NCBI GenBank assembly: GCA_028023455.1
Contig: JAQFVV010000013.1
Location: 248,001-312,000 of the forward strand
Length of the DNA stretch: 64,000 nucleotides
Reading direction: 5' to 3'
DNA from: Epiperipatus broadwayi
Taxonomy: Eukaryota; Onychophora; Udeonychophora; Euonychophora; Peripatidae
The notes under the pieces were generated by a model. That model was not told the DNA's origin. It worked only from the letters and a program-made list of their open reading frames with translations, and did no database searches. The position numbers and the translations under genes are program-made. Of this stretch, positions 47,755 to 59,671 are shown piece by piece; within the stretch, counting starts at the first letter, position 1; each line of letters starts with the position of its first letter.

Positions 47755-47900
47755 TATGCACAACGTTTCAAGAGGTATAGTCTCTCCTCTTCTTCAGGTG
47801 TTGCTGGCCTGACCAGTGACAGTACTAGCATGGGATTCGAACCTAGGTCCTTAGATTCTTGAGTTTTGAATTTTAAAGTAACGCTCTAACATTATGCGTA
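47755..47900 (-). mobile_element. SINE-like tRNA module with hammerhead-like core
   Basis: Read on the minus strand, the A-box-like part (47890-47879) is followed by the B box GGTTCGAATCCC (47843-47832). Then come CTGAAGA (47797-47791), a hairpin AGAGG..CCTCT and GAAAC (47769-47765). Sequence on either side of this module pairs as the hairpin arm. If read as a type III hammerhead, the arm supplies stem III (GCATAATGT with ACGTTGTGC) and a GUU triplet at the cut site. Stem II then has one extra base and stem I is poor. Function is unproven. Confidence 0.5.
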
Positions 47901-48034
47901 TACTAACCTGTTTGATGTGCTACAACTAACAGTTGAATATATTTGGAATATTTAAATAAAGTTACATTTTTATAAAGACATTCAATACATATATGGAAAT
48001 AGTCCAATATAAAAATACAATTTTATTAATTAGT

Positions 48035-48600
48035 TTAATACCATTTACGCTAATTTTCGTATCCAAAAATTCTTAAAACTTTTTTCCTACAATCCCATTT
48101 AATTTATCAATTGCCAATTTTTCTTGGTCTCAATACAATTTTTTGTGTATAGCCTATTGAAATCCCACAGATGCATATAGCTATTTATTTATAATTTTAA
48201 TGTTATATAATACACGCGAGCGCACAACAACAAGGTAAAACAAATTGATTTAAAAAAATATATATATACATTGATTTTTTTTTTCAATTATAAAAAGTTG
48301 TTTTGCAACAAAGTTATTTATTTTACCATTTTTAAAATCATTCTTTTTTTCCTTTTTTTTTTTTAACATTTACGGTAATCAAATGACGTTAGTTTTTTAA
48401 AAAAAAAAATCTGAGGCTTTTATATTGCTGGGTTTTCAACTTTTCAAGTTTTCTGAAGAGTACAGTTTTAAATTCAAGACTTAAGTCTGTACATGGAAAT
48501 CAATAAACAGGCACGGGTTGACCAACTCTTTAGCTAAAGCTGACAGCTTTTCTTTTAAAATCCACAGTAATTCTCTTTTTATTCATTTTAATCACTTAAC
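48035..48600. other. AT-rich DNA without recognisable genes
   Basis: Homopolymer A and T runs are common here. The 61-codon ORF at 48518-48703 has no similarity I recognise. Confidence 0.45.
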
Positions 48601-48614
48601 TGGAATGGTTAATC

Positions 48615-49700
48615 TGAAACAACTCGATAATTTAAAACTACAAATTCTGTATATATACAATTTACATTGCAATATTAATAATTTGATAGTCAATCGAAAA
48701 TAATATTGCAACATAGAACACATCTAAAACGTGTGTGTATTATCTATATGCCGTGCCATTATTTTCAACCACACTATCCAATGTGCAAAACTCTAAAATA
48801 GTCCAGTTTTTCAATCCGTAGTTTCTTTTCTCTATGTTTTTCAGAATTTTAAAAAGCTATCCAACTATTTTCTAGGTCTTTTGGGATATATTTTATGATT
48901 TTAGCAATCTATTTTCATATCTTCTCCAGTATAACCCACTCCAGCTCCATTTCTATATCTTATTGTTTTTCAGTGATGTCAATGAAACCTGTTTGTTCTA
49001 TCATTCAAGTATTTTGCTTTTAAATTCTCCTTATCCCCATATTTTACACTATAGGTAAAATCTCTATATTAAATTTCTGCTAAATGTCTATATCTAGTAT
49101 CTATATGTAAAAATTGGTCAAATATATACATTAAAAATCTTTCTTTTCATTCAATTGACATGTTAGTATACAACACTTTGATAACTTAAAACTACAAATT
49201 CTACACAAACCTATCTAAAACATGTACATATATATATATATTATCATTTTCAATGATATTGATCCATTGCAATAAATCTTTCTCCATGCACAATCCAGTT
49301 TATTCAATCCATAGTTTCTTTTCTCCACATTATTCCAATCTTTTTTATATATCCATCTATATCATATGTGATTTTTCTAGGTCTCTTCAGATCCAGTTTA
49401 AGATTTTGATACTTCATCTATTTTCATCTTTTCTTTCAATAAATTCCATTCAGTTTCATTCCAATTGCTTAATTTTTTCCACTGATATCCATGATATCTG
49501 TTTGTTCTATCAACAAGTGTATTGCTTTTAAATTCTCCTTATTACTCTCAACATTTATCTCTCAATACTTTAAACTATGTGACCTGAAGTCTCTTTTCTG
49601 CTCTTTGGTTAAGTATCCAAATCTCTGATCTATAAGCAAGAACTGTTTTACAATATGTAGGCATACTTCCCCTTAATAATGGGTTATGTATACTAAAACC
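48615..49700. repeat. Diverged tandem pair of about 560-bp units
   Basis: Blocks of the first unit recur in order in the second: 'gataatttaaaactacaaattct' (48627, 49180), 'catctaaaacgtgtgtgtat' (48721, 49212), 'caatccgtagtttcttttctc' (48813, 49308) and 'gcttttaaattctcctta' (49015, 49524). Both units contain the same reverse-strand retrotransposon 3' end, so either a duplication or two insertions with shared flank occurred. Confidence 0.6.
48740..49130 (-). pseudogene. RTE-like retrotransposon 3' end, reverse strand (first of two)
   Basis: This carries the same C-terminal sequence as the element that follows at 49.22-50.95 kb, but it is shorter and more decayed. On the minus strand it contains the segment corresponding to 'LNWILEG...RG.P..TW.D' and the final 'REL'-like part, as far as these can be read. 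No open frame is left. Confidence 0.45.
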
Positions 49701-50960
49701 TATTCTGAAAAAGTATGATACATTTCATTTATTATGTTTGCATGTAAATTAATAATCTTAGAACTAAAACATTTGTAATAATTAATTTTATTTTTTCTTA
49801 TGAAAAACAGTAGGACATTGTTTGTTAGAATTTATCTTTATTTATGCAATACTGCTTTTATCCAATATCCTTTGCAATACTTTCTGAAGTTCTGAAGTGC
49901 AAAAATAGTCATGTTATTCATAAAATGTAGATAGATGGCTTAAATAATCTCTATTTATTTTTAATCTCTTAATTTTCAATTGTAATCCATAAAATATTGC
50001 TCAAACTATTTTGCTGTAAAACATTTTGGAGATATAAAATCTCTTATATAACTTTTATCAATCTTAAATATTTTTAGTCTCATCATGTAATCTAATCATT
50101 GCTATGCATTTTGATAAATATTCCTCGGAATATGACTTTGGCATAGTTCTAAAACATTAATTATTGTTGGAAATGCTTATAGAGTAAACGCCATTGTATA
50201 CTCTTCAAACCTAAACTAGAAAGGCAACTCATATTTATTGGTCTTTTTAATAACTTCTTATAATGCTTAAATGTGATCTACTGTGATGAAAATTTTAAAT
50301 TCAGCTTACTCTATTGGTTATCCAAAGTTCATTATTGGAAAATTATAATGGTTTTAGTAAATATTTTGCATAGAAATGATAGATGACCAATAAGTGTATT
50401 TCTAATGTTTTTATCACCTTTTTATATATTAATGTTATTATTGCATTCTTCCAATACATTTTTATTATTAGATATTTAATGTATAGTTCTGTCAATAGTT
50501 CTTCAGTTTCCTGACCCATTTTTTTAAAAAATATGAATAACAATCCATCATTTCAGGAAGCTTTTTTTTTTATATAATTGAGATGTAATTTTAAAATCTA
50601 CTTTGCTTTATTGTTTTTTATTACTATATAATTCTTTGTAAAACTCTTCTGTAAATTTCATGAAATTATCTCTCTATTTAATAATAGTGCAAATTTTTCT
50701 ACTTATTTCTGAAACAATTTTTCCCTTCATGTTGTTTTATATTTTTGAGACTCCGTCTGTAGATTTTCTTTCCAATTCATAGTCATATTCACTTATATTA
50801 TCTCATTTTTTTTATTACCATTTTACAGAATTTCAAATATTCAATTCTTCTTTTTGAGTCATTATTTAAATATTTCCATATCCCCTCTTATCTTCATACA
50901 GTGACTTATTTCAATTAAAATTCTATTAAAGAATTGCAGCTTTTTTTATATCAACTATCT
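49225..50960 (-). pseudogene. RTE-like non-LTR retrotransposon, reverse transcriptase through C-terminus, reverse strand
   Basis: On the minus strand the RT starts near 50530 with KKMGQETEELLTELYIKYLI, then KNAIITLIYKK (compare W..A.I.LIYKKGD....NYRPISLL). Downstream, YAKVIFRGIFIKMHSND (about 50150-50100) parallels the Y...L.NIY..A...I.LH block before the RQGD box. Near 49660-49230 come the YILXNSSCL*IRDLDT-like part (compare VPTILYGSETW), KQISWISVEKIKQLE and the C-terminal end, with an (AT)n tail at 49231. The domain order is right, but many stops make it inactive. It may extend upstream to about 50950. Confidence 0.62.
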
Positions 50961-50999
50961 ATGCAGTAGGTTTTAAAAGATAACAATTAACTTTTTATC

Positions 51000-51940
51000 A
51001 ATATTTTTAAATAATTTGTGATTTCTTATTTAAGTTCAGTGAATTTATATGCACACATTTATTATTAAAAAGGCGCAAACTTTGAATATACATACCATAA
51101 TAATTTACAGGTAACTTGGAAAGAATATTCCCTTTCTTAAATCAATGCTATTTTATTAATTAGACAAAAGTGAGCCATTCACTTTTATTTAACTTTCATA
51201 CTGTTAAATAGAAAATAAATCATTGATAGTCAAAGTTCAGTGATTGATTTATTATACTACATAGTATAAATATTAGATAAAAATGAAGTATTTTTGTCTA
51301 ATTAGAATATGCATTTGAAATGTGCTTTTTCTTAACATTATTATGTTTAGTACTACGTATGTAATAGCCATTGTTTATTTATGAGATTATTGAGATTATT
51401 ATATATTGAGACAACTTGAACTCAATAGAAGAGCATTACAAAAGTTACTGGAAGAGAATAAGTGATGATTATCAGTCAAATAACAGGATTATTGGAAAAT
51501 CATTAGAAGAATTGAAGATCACACAACCAATAATTCAAATTCTGGAAGATTTATTGTAATTTTGAGACACTATTAAACAATAATATTGAAACAATTTTAA
51601 CCAAAGTAACTGTATATATTATTGTAATTAATGATATAATTAGCTTTTGTGCCTATGCTAATTTTATTTTCTTTTGCCTTTGCTCCTGATAATATCACTT
51701 TAATTTTAAAAAAAGGAATTATTAAATAAAATTAAAATATTGCACTTCATATGTTTTAAGTTTATTTTTTTAACATTTGTATTAAAAAATATACTTTCTA
51801 CATCAAGGAATTTAATATTTTAGTTTCAGTAGATAATATATTTAAATTAGATAACCTAATTTAAATCAAATTATTTCTAAGATATTTTATTACTATTTTT
51901 GTTTTAATACTATATACAGGCCTACACACACCTGCACATA
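51000..51940. other. AT-rich DNA without recognisable genes
   Basis: No supported feature is seen. Confidence 0.45.
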
Positions 51941-51944
51941 TAAT

Positions 51945-52055
51945 GTAATATATCAGGGATTCGAACTCAGACGTTCACATGACCCTCAACTCTTCTTGCC
52001 ATCTCATATTGCTGACCCAAGTGATCATTTACCACTGTTATAGTCATAGGAATAG
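51945..52055 (-). mobile_element. Family B tail fragment with consensus-like B box
   Basis: On the minus strand the sequence 'gagggtcatgtgaacgtctgagttcgaatcccTGAT' matches the tRNA-like tail of family B ('gtgggtcgtgtgaaagtctg..'). GAGTTCGAATCCC (51968-51956) fits the pol III B-box consensus better than in any other copy. An A-box-like 'aacagtggtaaatgatc' lies upstream on the same strand (near 52040-52024). The ribozyme part is absent. Confidence 0.6.
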
Positions 52056-52059
52056 TAAA

Positions 52060-54320
52060 AAAAAAGAGCATTATTATATTGTAAAGTTCTTTAAATGAGA
52101 ATGTTATTAAATATTTTCTATAACAAGTAAGTTGAACAACAAATTTGCAGCCATATCACGTGATAATTTCATTTTTAAACTAACTATTTAATATACATAT
52201 CTGCAAAATAAGCTCCTTTGTAAAATTAATATATATATATTTTTAAAAAAAGTGTGCTTGTTAAATTAATTCATTTTTAGATAAAGAGAATAATATTTCA
52301 TTTCATTCTTTGAAATGATTTTGATTTATAATTACATCTAAACAATGTGTGATAAGTATTTCTTTTAAAAGAATGATGGAAGTCTGTAATTGTTTAAATT
52401 TCACAAAGTATTTACTGATTGAGATTTTTTTCAAAAATTATATATGTTTTTTCAATTTTAAGTATTAAAGTAATATAAAAAGTTATAATCTTTATTAATA
52501 TTGTCATAAAATTATTTCTTTCATTGATGCTTTTTATTTTACTTGTACCCATTGACACATAAACACCTTTGATATGTCTGGTTATGCCACTAATTGAAAG
52601 GCTTTTAAAGAGCTTTTAGAATATTTAAAAAAATTAAGAATCTCTGGTTTTGAAAGTGTTTCAATGTGAAAAACAAATAACTACTTATTTGATATAAAAC
52701 TGAATTAAAAAAATATATTTAATGAAAATAATATCTTTTGTACAAAAAGTTTGATGAACTACTTAATAATGACAAAGGAAATTTAATTTTGTTTTTATAC
52801 TTTTAGTTCCTGTAACATCACTTGAAGTAATGATACTAGATTAAAGTGATAAGATAATTTGTGGTATTAAACTTCAGAGAAATACCATCAAAATCTTATA
52901 TAAAGATAGCAAACCTATTATTATAATTGAAACTTCTTTTTGTCAAAATTTCCATTTTCATGATGAATAAGATTTATTGGTAATTCAGATAATAAAATTG
53001 CACCATATTCATCATCCAAACAATAAAATTATTTATTTTTAAATTTATGTTTATTTGTCACTCTATGTAAATGAATATTTTATGGATAAGCAATGTATTT
53101 ATTTATCTTTTCATCATAACACTGTTTATAGGGCTAGCACTATGATGGGCTTAATATATAATAATAGCAACTTTCTGATTATTATTTTGTGCATTCATAA
53201 GTAAAAAAAGTTATATATTTTTAAACCCTTGTCAAGGGTATTAAGCACAAAACATCAAGGCTTAAAATGTATGATTAATTTTTGATATAAGTAGGCTTCA
53301 GTTAAATAGAATTTGCAACAAAATTAAATTATTTTTACCATAATTATTATTTAAAACATTTCTAAAACTAATAAAAATATCTTGAAAATAATTTAATAAT
53401 TTTAAATATATTAAAATTCTATTGAGAAATAAAAAATGAAAAAAAATATACTTTCCTTTCTACTTTGTGAATTTTTAATGTTTAAAAATGGTATAAAAAT
53501 AAATATAATTTGGTATTAAAAATATTTTTTAAAGAATAAAAATAACATTGAAGCAAGAGAATTACTTTCCAAAATGGGGGGAAAAAACATATCTTTATGA
53601 ATACAGGATAATAAATTTTGTACCAAAAAAAATGCTTGCGCTTTTGAGTTTTTCTTATTTTTTATTTATTCCTGCCACCTAGGAATAAAAGTAAAGACTA
53701 AATTAGTGTAATATTAATACAAAGGAATTACTGACTTATATAACATCATTGCAATGTTGATACAAAATCATTCTAAGATTAATGATACTCATCTGATCTT
53801 TAATTCACTATTATTGAAAGGCACTATTGCACATTGATGAGAATTTATAAATAAAGTATTTTAAATTGTATACTGAAACTCTAACATGCTCTCTATCAAT
53901 ATACATTATTTCATTGATATGCATTCCAAAAAAATATAAATAAATAAAAAGTAAAAACATTAATCTTCATAAATTTAATAAATTTTATGAGTATTGATCA
54001 AAAATGATATATCAGCAGCTATTATTTTATATTGCAATGTTCATACTAATTCTGGTGTTATTTCATTTATTAATATTTCTTCATACTAAAAACATTGAAA
54101 AATGGGTATTTTTTATTCATTGCTTCTTCTGAAAGTTTGACATAGTCCACTTCATTTGATAAGAATGTTTCCTAAGCATAATTTAATTAAGAGAATTCAT
54201 GTTTACTTAATAAATGATAAAGCAAAAGTTATTTATTTATAGTGAAAAATAAATTATGTTCAGAGGTCAGTTTTATGTTCAAAAACATTAATCATCTATT
54301 AGAGAAATAATAAATAGGGA
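52060..54320. other. AT-rich DNA without recognisable genes
   Basis: No coding similarity, SINE or transposon ends were found in this stretch. Confidence 0.5.
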
Positions 54321-54564
54321 GAAGCACTTCCATGCTATTATTGTCAAACATCATGAAATGGTTAACGTTATAGCCAGATGGAAGATATCAACTGGTAAAA
54401 CATTTCTGATAGATATCAGAAAGCTTAAAGTCCATAAGATGAATCTGAAGCTTTCTTGTCCATTTTATTTTTAAAAAATGGCATAGTTTTTCATTATTAT
54501 TTTTTTAAATGAATAAACACACAGTAAATATATATAGATGATTCAAATGGTGTTATTACTCAAG

Positions 54565-54650
54565 AGTTCATAAGAGGTTCAAACACTGAAAGTACCAGAT
54601 CCTAATACCTCACATTCCAGAGTCTAACATTTTAGCACTGCATTAAATCA
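54565..54650 (-). mobile_element. SINE-like tRNA module
   Basis: On the minus strand 'gatttaatgcagtgctaaaatgttagactctggaatgtgag' gives an A-box-like start and an anticodon-arm-like middle. 'CAGTGTTTGAACC' provides a B-box-like end (54578-54566). It shares the layout 'GACTCTG.A..TGAGG' with the module at 16.86 kb. It does not fold as a complete tRNA. Confidence 0.45.
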
Positions 54651-54699
54651 CCCAAGATAATATATCTACAAAGGTGTTTTCTCAATTTATTTATTAGTA

Positions 54700-55560
54700 A
54701 TATTATTATTATTAGTTTTAATTTTGTTTATATAATCTTAATTTGTTAATGCATTCTATATTTTATTATTTATACATACACATGCATTTTAAAAAATACA
54801 AAAAACAGTATGTATTATATTGTAATCAAAGCTTATAAATAAAATGTGTAGTATTATCTGCTATATACAATGTATGCAATGAGGGTTTTAAATAAAATAT
54901 AACATATATCATAGATCCGCTTTATAAAAATTATAAAGCAGGTTTTTTTATGTGCTCCTCCACAAATTAAAAATTTATTATAATTATTTTTGTTTGAAAT
55001 TAAACAAAAGTTAAATTTGTTTCTAAAAATTACTTTTCATGAATCGTCAAATATGCATACTTTAATATATATAATTAATAATAAGGCATTAGGCATTTAT
55101 GCCTATAAAATAGTAGTTTTCAAAATACTTCTAAATGAGAGTTGCACCGAATTCAGAATTTTGACTAATTAAAAAATATTTACAATTTAATATTTCTCAA
55201 AAATATCTACCGAATCTTTATTTTTAAGCTTTATTGCCTCTAAATGTTATCTTTATTTTTTATTTATTTTGATTGAACTATTTCTACAATGGCCAGACTA
55301 TAGGAGATTCAGAAATGAATTTCCCAAAGAATCTGTTTAGGCACAATAAAAATAATCCTACAAAACAATTCTTTATCTATGATTATTTGGTTTAGCAATT
55401 AGCATTCAAAAAACATCAGCAGTTTATCCATAAGTAATGAGCAGCAAATCAATACCTTTTAGTTTGGATTACTATTATTTCAAGTATATGAATCCATTTA
55501 AATATTTTAGTAGCTTATTAAATGAATTTAGATGCAACATTGACAAGTTGCTACTGAATT
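54700..55560. other. AT-rich DNA without recognisable genes
   Basis: No supported gene is present. The ORF at 54990-55172 looks like chance. Confidence 0.45.
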
Positions 55561-56000
55561 TAAATTAAAAGATTTCATCATAGTGATAAGACTTCTTCAG
55601 CATAATTTGTTGCATGTAGAGTTTTGTTATGCCACATCTTATTATAATATACAAGTTCCAGAAATTTTTTATTTATGTGATGAATCACAAGTCAAAATAC
55701 CAGGTTGTCATGTTTCTCTTCTTGCTGGATATAATGATGTTGAATCCACTTGTAGAAATAAATCTTCCATGGATTGAACACATTATTATCACAGAGAGGC
55801 AGATCCCATTGGTATTATAAGTATTATGCCAAAGGCATTTAAAAAGATTCAATATTATTCACTTACATTGAAATTAATGGCTGGGGATAGAAATTCTATA
55901 GAGTTATTATTAGGAATGATATTGAAGTTTTTTTAGAAAGAAATTTTTGTTGAGAAGGAAGTTCTAAGTCAATATTAAGTAATAATAATCGAATGAATTA
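55560..56000. other. Less AT-rich segment with two short overlapping ORFs, unassigned
   Basis: Frames are open at 55583-55777 and 55629-55820, and another piece at about 55796-55935 reads READPIGIISIMPKAFKKIQ. The composition looks somewhat coding-like, and a degenerate retroelement is possible, but I recognise no family. Confidence 0.25.
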
Positions 56001-56014
56001 TTGATGAGTAGTTT

Positions 56015-56110
56015 ATGGGATGTTTGAATACTGGAAGTGACAGAGCTGCACCATGACCCATGGTCCATGAATTCCAGAATCCATCATTTACATTGCATTA
56101 TCTCATGTAG
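56015..56110 (-). mobile_element. SINE-like tRNA module
   Basis: On the minus strand 'gataatgcaatgtaaatgatggattctggaattcatgg' and 'cacttccagtattcaaac' line up with the module at 54.6 kb. It is a decayed A-box/B-box pair with a longer variable part. Confidence 0.4.
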
Positions 56111-56199
56111 AGGTAGGTCAGTATTGTAAGATGTCAAATAAACTTGGATTCAGCATGGGATGTAAGAGACAGATTTGTAATTTGCAGATTGTTTTGTAC

Positions 56200-57560
56200 A
56201 GGTTTCAAAACCTTTTGTTTATTTGTTTGTTTCAATTTATTTTTTATCTTTTTTTTTTTAATTGGAAAATTGTGTTCATTTAAAAATAGCAATTAATAAA
56301 TGATAAAGTTATAGTAAATAAAATTTAAATTATCACCTACCAATAATTAAAGATATTTGTCATCTGATATATTAGTTGAATGCCACTTGCTTTTAACATT
56401 ACAAAATTTTATTTTGCCATAGTATTGTCATTCAAAGTCATATATATTTGAAGAACATAGTCAACAGATATTTAAGTATATTATAATATTTTTTTTTTGC
56501 TACCAGAAATAAATTAATAAACTTTAATTTTCTTACTTGTGAATGATTAAAAGCATTGTAAATTAATAACATTTTATATTTCACTTTATTAAATCAATTT
56601 TTATTAAGAGCTTCAATATTTTTTTTTCCTTTATTAGATTTCCCACACTTCCACATATTAAACCACAGGTATCTAGATAAACTCTAGTGAAATAATCTAA
56701 AATCAACAAACAGATTTTTAAACTTCTATTCATATCTTTTTTCCTTAATCTTCTCAAAGTCTTTTCTTTTAATTTAACTTTTGAACATTAATTAATGTAA
56801 ATATATTTTGTAATTAAACATCTGCAGAGTAAAAACATACAATAATTTATAAATAAATTTATGTATTTTTTAAAGTTAAAAACATCTAGAAATATATCCA
56901 AAATTCACAATTATAAGGTAGAAAAACAGGCAAATGCTTAAAGCATGAGTTGGAAGGGAAGACATAATAATACACCATATTATGTTGATGCAAATTTATG
57001 TTAATTATTATGAATTAATTTGAAATTTATTTTATTTTTTTATATATAAGACTGATCTACTTATCCAACTCCTATCAGTTTATGGATGAGGGATAGAAGG
57101 ATGCTAAATGTTTAGCTTATCTAGAATGCCAAAATGCATATAGCTGTTTTAATTATGTTGTTACTATTAAAAATAAAAATAAAAAATATCCTCAGGAGTT
57201 TCAAATGATGAAACAGAGATCTTGATTTTACTAATTTAAATTGTAAATTAATCCATAAATCATGAACTCCTTATAAGGATATTATCTCTGTAGTAAATAG
57301 TAGAGAGCAAGCATCATATATATGTGAACTTTTTTTTTGTTGCTAGGTAACTCCAGTAATTTCACATTGCAGGGAAAGTCTTTGATAGTCTCTATTTTTT
57401 TTCTAATATTTTTTTGGCTTATTTTCTTTTATTAGAAAAATAAACAATAAGAAATGTAATTAAATATAATCTGCTAGTAACAATATTTTTTAAAATTTTT
57501 CAATTCTTTTTTGTTCTTTTTTTACATTATGTTATTTAAAAACTTATAAAAAAATTTAAA
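56200..57560. other. AT-rich DNA without recognisable genes
   Basis: No supported feature is seen. Confidence 0.45.
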
Positions 57561-57564
57561 AATT

Positions 57565-57779
57565 CACTTGTGTACACTTGAATAAAATGCATTTTATAAT
57601 CTTTTATTTTATTTCATTAGCAATTTCAACTGATTTACGGTCTTCATCACAACTTTTCTAAATTTGTTAGTTCAAACAAATTTAGAAATTTCTGATGAAG
57701 ACTATGGGTAAATTGAAACAAATAGTGAAATAAAATAAAAAGTTATAAAAAAAACATTGTATTCAAGTACATAAAAGTG
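57565..57779. repeat. Palindrome with hammerhead-like core in each arm (D)
   Basis: The left arm 57565-57665 and right arm 57676-57779 are imperfect reverse complements around a short loop. The right arm (plus) has CTGATGA (57692-57698), a possible stem II and GAAAC (57715-57719). The left arm (minus) has GTGATGA, AGACCGTAAATCAGTT and GAAAT. No proper cleavage triplet follows a closed stem III, so these are at best degenerate hammerheads. Confidence 0.65.
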
Positions 57780-57784
57780 AACTT

Positions 57785-58850
57785 TTGAAGTTTCATAAAG
57801 TTTTAATAGATCTGGATTTAAAAAAATAAAGAAAAGCAAATGATGAAAATGAAAACAAAAAAAGGAGCATAATTTTTCATTTGGAATATATAATGGAAAA
57901 AAATTACCTTAAGAGTACTTGTAATAGAACACACAAAGAAAATATTATTAATTTTTGATATATACTACTGCTACATATATAATTTATCAATTAAAAAAAT
58001 ATTAGGTTTGGTGGATTTATATCATCATTATTTGACTTTATTAATAATAGTAAAAATTTACATGTTAATAATGATGATGTAATCTGTCATTTTGATGTTA
58101 CTCAATATTATATGTATGATGGGACTTATAATGTAGTGATTAATCAGCCATCTGGCATGTCTATGACATAGAAGATAAATTTAGGCAGGTGAAACTTAGA
58201 TTTTTTAAACTCACAAACAAACTTAAAATTTATTTAGTTATACAATCCTTAACCAAACCTGTTAACCATCCAACACTTATCAGTAAATGACTGTTTAACA
58301 ATTTTGAGATAATAGATTAAAAATCTAGATTAATTCTGAGCTAATCATATAAATGATAACATGCTGACTGTAAAAAAGTATACTTTACTACTGTAGAGAA
58401 AGATATTAGACTTCTATGGATATTGAATCCATAGTTACAATTATTGTTTTAATCATTTTTTTCCATCTTCATATGAAGATTTTTTTTATATGAGGCTTTT
58501 TCATGGTGATCATTATCAATATATAACATTGGTAAACATGCAATTATTCACTATAAAGAAATTTAAAAATTGACTCCCATATTGTGGTATTATTGTTGCA
58601 ATAGACACTGATATCATAAAAGTAATATCTACTTTTAAAGATAAATAACAAAATTTATGCCAAGAAAAAACAATAAAAGAATAATATTAAATATTACATC
58701 ATGATATAATATACTCAAAAAAATAAATGGAAAATATGAGTTATTCTATTTAATATTCTCATAATATAATATAGAATTGATGATTCAACCTAAAACAAGG
58801 CTTTTATAATAAATATAGTCGCAGTAAAAAGTGACACAGAAATACAAGTT
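57785..58850. other. AT-rich DNA without recognisable genes
   Basis: No supported feature is seen. Confidence 0.45.
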
Positions 58851-58853
58851 TTA

Positions 58854-59163
58854 TATGTAATTAAAAACAACCTTTGATTCTAAATAGTAATAAAATGTAT
58901 TAAAATAAATTGAAAATAAATACATTAATAAAAATATTATTTATTTAATATTTATTCACTATTTTTATAATAGTAAAATAGGACATTTAAAACAAAGATG
59001 GTTTTCTTCATGAAAAAAGAATGTTTTATTCACTACATAATTAAAAATAAATTTTGATCCTTAAAATAATAAAGTTCACTAAAAATAAACTGAAAACATG
59101 CACATTAGCTAAAATATGATTTATTTAGCTAATTTTTATTTAAATCTTTGTAATAATAGAATT
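58854..59163. repeat. Diverged tandem duplication, period about 180 bp
   Basis: 'atgtaattaaaaacaacctttgat' to 'ttttataatagtaaaatagg' (58854-58982) is echoed by 'cataattaaaaataaattttgat' to 'ctttgtaataatagaat' (59034-59161), with a spacer between them. Similarity is moderate and the function is unknown. Confidence 0.45.
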
Positions 59164-59169
59164 AATCAA

Positions 59170-59665
59170 TTTTTTTCATAGATTTAAGAAATTTCAGAAA
59201 AAGTTGTGTTAATAAATGGAAGAATATGTAATGTTCACACATTTATTAATTTCATTTTTATTTCATTAGGATGCATCATTATAGCAACAAAATAACAGAT
59301 TATTCTTAAACAAAATCTGATATCAGCAAAAACATTTTAAAGTTTTCTTGTTAGATAATTACAAAAAAAAAAACTGCAACACATATCACATAATATAAAG
59401 TGAAATAAAAATATATTTTAAAATATGCATCAAGTTAAATTTTAATTTGTAAATGCTTTATTTTAATGAATTATGATTTAGTGAGATGTTAAGCTCAACA
59501 ATGTGACTCCAAAATGGCAACATAACTGTAAAATGTTTAAAATTACCATTTCTTAAAGAGCACATCATTTGTATTATGCTAATTATATATTATCTTTACA
59601 TATAAATTAATGTTATTTCATTAACAATATATTTATTAAAATGTTTATTTATTAATGGACGATGA
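59170..59665. other. AT-rich spacer
   Basis: No feature is recognised. Confidence 0.4.
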
Positions 59666-59671
59666 GTAAAA

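Larger units (their letters stand above)
47018..48029. repeat. Large hairpin element (C) interrupted by a retrotransposon fragment
   Basis: The right arm (about 47886-48029) is the reverse complement of a left arm now in two parts: 47018-47115 and 47729-47770. The break holds the 598-bp retrotransposon fragment with a 15-bp duplication. With it removed, the arms are about 140 bp and the loop about 115 bp. The loop carries, on the minus strand, a tRNA-like B box (GGTTCGAATCCC, 47843-47832) and a hammerhead-like core. An A-box-like stretch (GTTAGAGCGTTA) sits at the base of the arm near 47890-47879. Confidence 0.75.

Noticed and set aside
47825-47900. Possible functional tRNA gene on the minus strand
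   Set aside because: Good A-box-like and B-box sequences are present, but acceptor, D and anticodon stems do not close; it is better read as a SINE-type module.
55565-55600. CTGAAGAAGTC..GAAAT on the minus strand
   Set aside because: The two boxes are present, but the sequence between them does not form a convincing stem II and no cleavage triplet is seen.
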